In this document: piece by piece, positions 15,222 through 20,676 of the stretch
Numbering within the stretch: position 1 is the stretch's first letter
Layout of the letters: every line of letters starts with the position of its first letter
Origin: JBFJVZ01 sp041623895
GTDB taxonomy: Bacteria; Planctomycetota; Planctomycetia; Pirellulales; Pirellulaceae
DNA: 20,676 nt
Direction: 5' to 3'
Assembly: GCA_041623895.1 (NCBI GenBank)
Contig: JBFJVZ010000081.1
Coordinates: 1-20,676 of the forward strand
Position numbers and translations under genes: made by a program
The notes under the pieces: generated by a model
What the model was told of the DNA's origin: nothing
What the model saw: the letters and a program-made list of their open reading frames with translations, nothing else
Database searches by the model: none

Positions 15222-15697
15222 AGTTCGCAGATTTTATCAGCACCAAGTCGATTCGGGCTGAATTGCAGGCCGCGACCAAAGACGAAGCCATTCGTGAGTT
15301 GGTCAAAAGCTTGCAGGACGCCGGGGAAATCGACGCCGATCAATACGACGATATCGTCGCATCGATCATGAAACGTGAAGAACTGGGCAGCACCGGCATC
15401 GGCCGCGGCGTCGCAGTTCCCCACACCAAACACACCAGCGTTGACAAGCTTGTCGGCACCGTCGGGGTCAGTGACGAAGGCGTGGACTTTGATTCGCTGG
15501 ACGGCGAACGAGTTCATTTGTTCTTCTTGCTGATCAGTCCCCCGGAACACCCTGGAGATCACCTCCGCGCTCTCGAGAACATCTCGCGGCAACTGCGCGA
15601 CGAGACGTTTTGTCGGTTCCTGAAGCAGAGTAAGACCGTCAACGATATTAGCCAGTTGCTACAAGAGGCGGACGATAACCAATTTGCTTCTGGCTGA
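15218..15697 (+). CDS. PTS IIA domain protein (fructose/nitrogen IIA type)
   Basis: This 159-aa cytosolic protein is a single IIA domain of the mannitol/fructose/Ntr fold. The phospho-acceptor is His69 in GRGVAVPHTKH, preceded by MKREELGSTGIG, both family hallmarks. The length equals that of IIA-Ntr (PtsN). It should accept phosphate from the HPr encoded next door. With no IIB or IIC gene nearby, a regulatory role is likelier than sugar transport. AAGGA (15202-15206) is a possible RBS. Its stop overlaps the HPr start by one base (TGATG), so the two are translationally coupled. It could be called ptsN, but I leave the symbol open because specificity cannot be read from sequence. Confidence 0.95.
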   Translation: MKFADFISTKSIRAELQAATKDEAIRELVKSLQDAGEIDADQYDDIVASIMKREELGSTGIGRGVAVPHTKHTSVDKLVGTVGVSDEGVDFDSLDGERVHLFFLLISPPEHPGDHLRALENISRQLRDETFCRFLKQSKTVNDISQLLQEADDNQFASG

Positions 15698-16005
15698 TGA
15701 ACAGTTCCCCGTTGACCCGTACCGTCACCGTTCTGAACGAGGCTGGGCTGCATGCGCGGCCCGCAGATTTGCTCGTTCGAATGGCAAAACAGTTTGAGGC
15801 AACGATCTTGATCGGTAGGGGCAGCGAATTTGTTGATTGCAAAAGCATTCTTTCGTTGCTGACGCTGGGTGCCGCCAAGGGTACCGAATTGTCGCTTCGC
15901 GCCGAAGGGAATGATGCCGACCAGGCACTGCAATCGATCGCCGAACTGTTCAATGCCAAATTTGAAGAACCAAAATCACCGAAAGACGCCGAATCTCGTG
16001 GTTGA
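15697..16005 (+). CDS. ptsH: Phosphocarrier protein HPr
   Basis: This 102-aa cytosolic phosphocarrier takes phosphate from enzyme I and passes it to IIA. The active site His19 lies in NEAGLHARPA, and the regulatory-serine region CKSILSLLTLGAAKGTEL places Ser50 at the position of Ser46 of Firmicutes HPr. An HPr kinase could therefore act on it, but none is in the window. A hydrophilic tail of about 12 residues (EEPKSPKDAESRG) extends beyond the usual end near residue 90. Its ATG overlaps the IIA stop. Confidence 0.97.
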   Translation: MNSSPLTRTVTVLNEAGLHARPADLLVRMAKQFEATILIGRGSEFVDCKSILSLLTLGAAKGTELSLRAEGNDADQALQSIAELFNAKFEEPKSPKDAESRG

Positions 16006-16199
16006 CACCACCGCGGGTGACATAGCACCCGTGTCGGCACTCGAAATTTCACACAAACGAACATGACCACGATGGACCGCTTAACGATTGACGCCCCGCT
16101 GTGGCAGCAGTCGGATGGCGACGCGCCACGGAATCGTGGGCCCGCAAAGCCCATGCTTTACCGCGCGTGTGCCGGCAACCGCGGATCCATCGTCCCACG

Positions 16200-17945
16200 A
16201 TGGTCGAACTGCAAGGCATCCCTGTCGCACCGGGAGTCGCGATTGGCCCGGCGTTAGTTCTTGACGCCGACGGCTATCGAATTCCCCGCTGCCTCGTCGC
16301 CGCCGAAGATGCGGAGGACGAATACGCGCGCCTGCGGGACGCCGTCGATGCAGTCTCGGAGCGGCTGGAAACCAGCCGCCTGGAAACCGCTGCCGTGGCT
16401 GGCGAGGAGACGGGCGATATCTTTGCCGCCCAGTTGCAAATGTTGCACGATCCCCGCCTGCATGCTGAGCTGAAACGACGGATCAAGAATCAGTGTCAAT
16501 CGGCAGCTTACGCCGTCAGCCGAGTACTGCACAACTACGCCGACGCGCTGCGTCGATTGTCCAACCCGCTGCTGGCTGATCGCGCCGAAGATGTCTTGGA
16601 CATCGAAAAACAATTGCTGCTGCAATTGGGCGCAGTGACGCGGCAGCCGCTGTCCGATTTGACCGAACCAGTCATCGTGTTGTCGCACGTCTTGACGCCG
16701 ACCGAAACCGCCAATCTGGATCGACGCTACGTCCGTGGTTTTTGCACCGAGACCGGTGGACCCGGCGGACACACCGCGATCGTTGCCAAAGGCCTGGAAT
16801 TACCCGCCGTGGTGGGCATCGGTTCCTTCTTGGATTCCATCTCCGGCGCTTCGCAAGTCATTGTGGACGGTGATCGAGGCCGAGTGATCATCGATCCGGA
16901 TCCAGAAACGCTGGCGCACTATCAACAGCAGCTGGAACGTCGGGCCACACTGACGGCGCGGCTGGCCGAACTGCGAGACCTGCCCGCCGAAACAGCCGAT
17001 GGAATTCGTATTCGGCTGAGTGCGAATATCGAGTTTCCGCACGAGACAGAAGCCTGCTTGGAGCGCGGGGCTGATGGCATTGGTTTGTACCGTACCGAGT
17101 TCCTGTACTTGTCCAGCGCGGACGAACCGAGTGAAGAGGACCATTTCCACGCGTACAAGGAAGTCGTGCAAGCCATGAATGGACGTCCTGTCGTGATTCG
17201 CACGCTGGACTTGGGTGCCGACAAAATGGGGCATCGTCCCCTGGCCGAACAGGAACACAATCCGTTTTTGGGACTCCGCAGCATTCGCTTGTCGCTCCGC
17301 AATTTGGATTTGTTTCGCCCGCAACTGCGAGCCGTCCTGCGTGCCGCCGTGTTCGGTGATGTGCGGATGATGTTTCCGCTGATCACCACGATGGCAGAGC
17401 TGCGGCAGGCAAGGATGCTGCTTAACGTCGTCGCCGAAGACTTGAAGGAATCAGGGATCGAGCATCGTAGCGATATTCCCGTCGGCATGATGGTCGAAGT
17501 ACCGGCCGCCGTCGTGATGCTGGATCACTTTGTGCGCGAAGTCGATTTCCTCAGCATCGGCACCAACGATCTGGCCCAGTACACACTGGCCGTTGACCGC
17601 AGTAACGAATACGTCGCTGACCTGTACCAATCCAGTGATCCGGCAGTGTTAAGGTTGATCCGCCAGTGTGTTTCGGTCGCCGGCCACCACCAAGTGCCGC
17701 TGGCGGTTTGTGGTGAAATGAGCGGCAACCCGGGACGAGCACTCCTGCTGTTGGGACTTGGCGTGCGGCACCTGAGTGTTTCTCCCGCCTCGTTGCCCCG
17801 CGTCAAGAAAGCGATCCGTAGCGTCTCGATCGAACATTGCCGACAAATTGCCGAACGAGTGATGACGTTTGAAGCGGCCAGGGATGTCGATCTGTACTTG
17901 CTCGATCGGCTCAGTGATCTCGCTCCGGAGTTAATCGTCAGATAG
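16200..17945 (+). CDS. ptsI: PTS enzyme I (phosphoenolpyruvate-protein phosphotransferase)
   Basis: This 582-aa cytosolic enzyme transfers phosphate from PEP to HPr. The N-terminal HPr-binding and phospho-His domain contains GGPGGHTAIVAKGLELPAVVG, with His191 as acceptor. The C-terminal TIM-barrel PEP domain contains GIGLYRTEFLYL, the DFLSIGTNDLAQYTLAVDR signature and the conserved Cys in VCGEMSG. I chose ATG 16200 (MVELQGIPVAPGVAIGPA) because this is where enzyme I homology begins and it gives the usual length. An in-frame GTG at 16101 would add 33 unlikely residues. No clear Shine-Dalgarno site is seen. The 194 nt between ptsH and this start hold only a weak 5-bp hairpin (16015-16030). Confidence 0.97.
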   Translation: MVELQGIPVAPGVAIGPALVLDADGYRIPRCLVAAEDAEDEYARLRDAVDAVSERLETSRLETAAVAGEETGDIFAAQLQMLHDPRLHAELKRRIKNQCQSAAYAVSRVLHNYADALRRLSNPLLADRAEDVLDIEKQLLLQLGAVTRQPLSDLTEPVIVLSHVLTPTETANLDRRYVRGFCTETGGPGGHTAIVAKGLELPAVVGIGSFLDSISGASQVIVDGDRGRVIIDPDPETLAHYQQQLERRATLTARLAELRDLPAETADGIRIRLSANIEFPHETEACLERGADGIGLYRTEFLYLSSADEPSEEDHFHAYKEVVQAMNGRPVVIRTLDLGADKMGHRPLAEQEHNPFLGLRSIRLSLRNLDLFRPQLRAVLRAAVFGDVRMMFPLITTMAELRQARMLLNVVAEDLKESGIEHRSDIPVGMMVEVPAAVVMLDHFVREVDFLSIGTNDLAQYTLAVDRSNEYVADLYQSSDPAVLRLIRQCVSVAGHHQVPLAVCGEMSGNPGRALLLLGLGVRHLSVSPASLPRVKKAIRSVSIEHCRQIAERVMTFEAARDVDLYLLDRLSDLAPELIVR

Positions 17946-17991
17946 CAAACAGTTTCTCCTCTCAACCGACTTTTCTCTAAGCAACCATTCC

Positions 17992-18768
17992 ATGCCAGCC
18001 GTGACAGAGCCCGTACGATCAACTGACGACCGCCGCGATGAAACGCCGCTGCGGATCAAGTATCGTATCCGCTTTGCCAAGACCGGGCTGCTGCGTTGGA
18101 TCAGTCACCGGGACTTGGCGCGGCTTTGGGAACGTCTGGTTCGCCGTGCCCAGTTGCAGCTGTCCATGAGCGAAGGCTTTCACCCCAAGCCTCGCATCAG
18201 TTTCCCCTCCGCGCTGGCGCTGGGTGTGGAAGGGCTGGACGAAGTGGTTGAATTGGATTTGGCCGAACAGCTAGACGCCGGCGAACTGTTTGATCGGCTG
18301 CGACGCGATCAGCAACCGGGGCTGGAGATTCTTCGTGTCGTCCGCCTGCCGGATGGTTCTGGAAAAGCCCAACTGCTGCGTAGTGAGTACCTGATTGCTG
18401 TTCCCCCGCGCGCCGATCTGGAGCTCGTGCAACAAGCGATCGAGCGGCTCAAGTCACAAACCACAGTATCGCTGGTTCGCAAGCAGAAAACGACCATCGT
18501 GGACGTGGCTTCTCAAGTGCTAGCGCTGGAATTAGTCGACCCACAGCTGCGGCTATCGATCGCAGCAAGTGATGCCGCTTCGCTGCGGCCCACGGAGATT
18601 CTGAATTTGATCGGTGCGGGCAACTGGATCGAAGAAGGTGCATCGATCACGCGAACGCGGGTCGTGCTTGAGAAGGAATATCAATGCGAAAACGACGCTC
18701 CGATGCCACTGCCTACACAACAACCTACGAAATCTACCTCAGGCGACGTAAGTGATGCGTCGCCCTAA
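17992..18768 (+). CDS. DUF2344 / TIGR03936 radical-SAM-linked protein
   Basis: This 258-aa protein matches the DUF2344 pattern: YRIRFAKTGLLRWISHRDLARLWERLVRRAQL, then SMSEGFHPKPRISFPSALALG and a GLDEVVELDL strand. In many bacteria this domain is fused or adjacent to a YgiQ-like radical SAM protein (TIGR03960) and lies next to RNase G/E; a role in tRNA or ribosome modification has been suggested but is not settled. Here the radical SAM partner is absent: enzyme I lies upstream and RNase E/G 88 bp downstream. The last 30 residues or so are low-complexity and probably disordered. The gene starts 46 bp after ptsI with no obvious RBS. Confidence 0.92.
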   Translation: MPAVTEPVRSTDDRRDETPLRIKYRIRFAKTGLLRWISHRDLARLWERLVRRAQLQLSMSEGFHPKPRISFPSALALGVEGLDEVVELDLAEQLDAGELFDRLRRDQQPGLEILRVVRLPDGSGKAQLLRSEYLIAVPPRADLELVQQAIERLKSQTTVSLVRKQKTTIVDVASQVLALELVDPQLRLSIAASDAASLRPTEILNLIGAGNWIEEGASITRTRVVLEKEYQCENDAPMPLPTQQPTKSTSGDVSDASP

Positions 18769-18792
18769 CGAATAAACGAAGAAACACAGCAC

Positions 18793-18834
18793 GCTGGCGT
18801 CCATACGAAGCGATCGCTCTCGTATCAAGCCAGC
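18793..18834 (+). promoter_or_regulatory. Stem-loop in the RNase E/G leader
   Basis: GCTGGC (18793-18798) pairs with GCCAGC (18829-18834). After a small internal loop, ATACGA (18803-18808) pairs with TCGTAT (18820-18825), and the apex AGCGATCGCT is itself self-complementary. The hairpin ends 22 nt before the ATG at 18857 and has no T-run after it, so it is not a terminator. Its place in the leader recalls the structured 5' UTR through which RNase E controls its own mRNA in enterobacteria. That parallel is inference. Confidence 0.55.
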
Positions 18835-18856
18835 CTAAACACGCAAGGTGAAGATC

Positions 18857-20461
18857 ATGAAGAAAGCAATGTTAATGAACGTGCTCCAGCCCGAAGAGAG
18901 CCGGATTGCGATCCTGGAAGGCAATCGACTGGAAGAACTGTACGTCGAGCGCAACAGCCTGGAAGCATTCGCGGGCAATATTTATCGCGGCAAAATCGTC
19001 AATCTGGAGCCCAGCATTCAAGCCGCGTTTGTCGACTTCGGTGTCGGCCGCAATGGATTTCTGCATATCAGTGATGTCGAACCGCAATACTTTCGTCAGG
19101 GTGGTTATGACCCGGCAGAAGTCATGCGTGAATCAGACGAGATGGCGGAGGCGGCCGCCCGCCGTGCTCGCGAATCGGGACGAGGAAACAAGCGCGCCTA
19201 CAAAGGTGGGCGACCAAGAGTCAAACCGCCGATTCAGGAACTCTTTAAACGCGGTGACGAGGTCTTGGTCCAAGTCATCAAAGAAGGCATCGGCACCAAG
19301 GGTCCCACGCTCAGCACCTATATCTCCATTCCGGGACGCTATTTGGTGTTGATGCCGGCACTCGGCCGGATCGGCGTCAGCCGCAAGATCGAAGACGAAG
19401 ATGACCGTAAACGACTCAAACGCTGTTTGTCTTCGTTGCATCCCCCCAAAGGCCTCGGCTTCATCGTTCGGACCGCCGGGGCGGGTCGCAAAGAAAAGGA
19501 ACTGCAACGCGACATGGAGTATCTGCTGCGATTGTGGAAAGCGATCGTGCGGCGAATCAAGAATACAACCGAACCCGGCGTGATCTACGAAGAAAGCGAC
19601 CTGATCATTCGTACCATTCGCGACATTTACAACGAAGATATCGATCAGATTCTGATCGACGAACCAGAATCCTACGACAAAGCTCGCGACTTTCTCCGCA
19701 TGGTGATGCCGCGTGTTGTGGATCGCTTGAAACTGTACGACAGCCGTGAACCGTTGTTCCACAAGTACAAGCTGGAACGCGAAATCGCGCAAATCAATCA
19801 GCGGCAAGTCAAATTGCGAGACGGCGGCTCGATCGTGATCGACTCCACCGAAGCTTTGGTGGCTATCGACGTCAATAGCGGCAGTTTTCGCGGCGATGAT
19901 TCTGCGGAGGAAAACGCGTTCCGTCTGAATTTGGCGGCGGCCAAGGAGATCGCCAGACAGTTGCGGCTGCGCGATTTGGGCGGCGTGATCGTCAACGATT
20001 TCATCGACATGCGCAAAGAAAGCCATCGACGTAAAGTCGAACGTGCGCTGCGCGATGCGTTGGCGAGCGACCGGGCCAGAACAAAGATTCTCCGTACCAG
20101 TCCGTTCGGATTGATCGAAATGACTCGTCAGCGAATTCGCCCCAGTTTGAAGCGAAGTATCTACACTGATTGCCCCTGCTGCCAGGGACGCGGCCTGGTC
20201 AAGACAGCGGAAAGTATGTCGATCGAAGTGGTCCGCATGTTGGCTTTGGCGGTCAAAAATGAACACATTGTGCGTGTCACGGTGCGCGTCAACGATTCGG
20301 TCGCGGCCCATCTGAACAACAAGAAACGGCGCAGCGTGATGGAGATGGAGGACGCCGGCAAAATGACCGTGCAGATTCTGGGCAGCGAAGGCCTCTTCCC
20401 GGAGCATATGGAAATGGACTGCCGAGACGCCAACGGTGAACGAGTCGAAATCGATTCGTAA
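18857..20461 (+). CDS. rng: Ribonuclease E/G family endoribonuclease (RNase G-like)
   Basis: This 534-aa cytosolic endoribonuclease should act in mRNA decay and rRNA maturation. The ATG at 18857 has AAGGTG 6 nt upstream; an in-frame GTG at 18848 would add three residues. Domains in order: S1-like RNA-binding region (about 36-165), with a basic insertion near 95-125 (RRARESGRGNKRAYKGGRPR); a 5'-sensor/RNase H-like part; and the DNase I-like catalytic part with Asp338 (AIDVNSGSFRG) and Asp381 (NDFIDM). These Asp are 43 residues apart, exactly as in E. coli RNase E. The zinc-link CPCC (Cys439, Cys442) sits 101 residues after the first Asp, also as in E. coli. There is no long disordered degradosome scaffold, so it is G-like in length. 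It follows the DUF2344 gene, a common pairing. Confidence 0.96.
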   Translation: MKKAMLMNVLQPEESRIAILEGNRLEELYVERNSLEAFAGNIYRGKIVNLEPSIQAAFVDFGVGRNGFLHISDVEPQYFRQGGYDPAEVMRESDEMAEAAARRARESGRGNKRAYKGGRPRVKPPIQELFKRGDEVLVQVIKEGIGTKGPTLSTYISIPGRYLVLMPALGRIGVSRKIEDEDDRKRLKRCLSSLHPPKGLGFIVRTAGAGRKEKELQRDMEYLLRLWKAIVRRIKNTTEPGVIYEESDLIIRTIRDIYNEDIDQILIDEPESYDKARDFLRMVMPRVVDRLKLYDSREPLFHKYKLEREIAQINQRQVKLRDGGSIVIDSTEALVAIDVNSGSFRGDDSAEENAFRLNLAAAKEIARQLRLRDLGGVIVNDFIDMRKESHRRKVERALRDALASDRARTKILRTSPFGLIEMTRQRIRPSLKRSIYTDCPCCQGRGLVKTAESMSIEVVRMLALAVKNEHIVRVTVRVNDSVAAHLNNKKRRSVMEMEDAGKMTVQILGSEGLFPEHMEMDCRDANGERVEIDS

Positions 20462-20599
20462 AGCAAATCAATTTCGTGCTGTATCAACTCTGGTAGGTCA
20501 GGACTTGGAGAGCGTCCGGCTTAGTAGCTGCTGCGCAATAATCATGAAATAAGATAGCGGTGGAAGCGTAAATCTGGACCGCCCCAAAGAACAGGTTCG

Positions 20600-20676
20600 C
20601 ATCCAATAAGCTGCGGAGCAGCGAAAGCGTAAAGCCTGGGGTGAGCCAACGAGCGACAGCGAAGTTGGTGTAACCC
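20600..20676. repeat. Possible palindromic repeat cut by the window edge
   Basis: The last 215 bp after the RNase gene hold no recognisable gene. Near the edge, CCAAC (20646-20650) pairs with GTTGG (20664-20668). CCTGGGGT just outside on the left faces AACCC at the very end, as if a longer palindrome continued beyond the window. The phrase structure resembles the dispersed intergenic repeats of planctomycetes. Evidence is weak because only one arm is complete. Confidence 0.3.

Noticed and set aside
19133..20407. A 424-codon minus-strand frame inside the RNase E/G gene
   Set aside because: It is fully antisense to a gene with intact catalytic residues and has no recognisable domain. Codon bias of the real gene explains the lack of stops.
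20620..20655. Similarity of the right-edge sequence (GTAAAGCCTGGGGTG) to the lac region of cloning vectors
   Set aside because: The match is short and breaks off at once. The surrounding sequence fits a native intergenic repeat, so vector contamination is not supported.

Overview
The window looks like a chromosomal segment from a planctomycete, most likely a Pirellulaceae (Rhodopirellula-like) bacterium. This rests on a secreted YTV-repeat protein (a family known mainly from planctomycetes), a secreted metzincin-type protease of a kind common there, moderately GC-rich coding DNA with few strong Shine-Dalgarno sites, and short palindromic intergenic repeats. Nothing resembles a phage, an IS element, a CRISPR array, a tRNA or an rRNA. 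The organism call is an inference, because no marker gene was compared.

Layout. (1) 87-3071, minus: a large secreted zinc metalloprotease with a perfect terminator hairpin at the left edge. (2) 3477-4739, plus: glyA, preceded by three tandem 19-bp repeats and followed by a perfect 20-bp inverted repeat (REP/MITE-like). (3) 4876-7115: two convergent signalling genes, a stand-alone receiver protein and a PAS-GAF-receiver protein, whose stop codons share one CTAG. (4) 7116-7729: a gap with one doubtful small ORF and a possible promoter. (5) 7730-10024, plus: the YTV-repeat cell-surface protein, with a strong RBS and a clear terminator. It has two arrays of the same 14-residue repeat, the first acidic and the second strongly basic, joined by a Gly/Cys hinge with seven consecutive cysteines. 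(6) 10256-14252, minus: a secreted thioredoxin-like protein, an OmpA-like lipoprotein, then a 94-aa basic protein followed by agmatine deiminase. (7) 14639-17945, plus: ribosome hibernation factor, PTS IIA, HPr and enzyme I, forming a PTS phosphorelay with no sugar permease. (8) 17992-20461, plus: a DUF2344 protein and RNase E/G, with a stem-loop just before the RNase start.

How the genes fit together. Right half: ribosome hibernation, a regulatory PTS relay and RNase E/G suggest a co-oriented growth-state and RNA-turnover block, although shared transcription across the small gaps is inferred. Left half: envelope proteins (protease, YTV protein, thioredoxin-like protein, OmpA lipoprotein) dominate. 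The cysteine-rich YTV protein lies next to the secreted thioredoxin-fold protein, which makes a disulfide link between them worth testing. I see no clearly new defence or mobile system. The most unusual object is the charge-split YTV protein.
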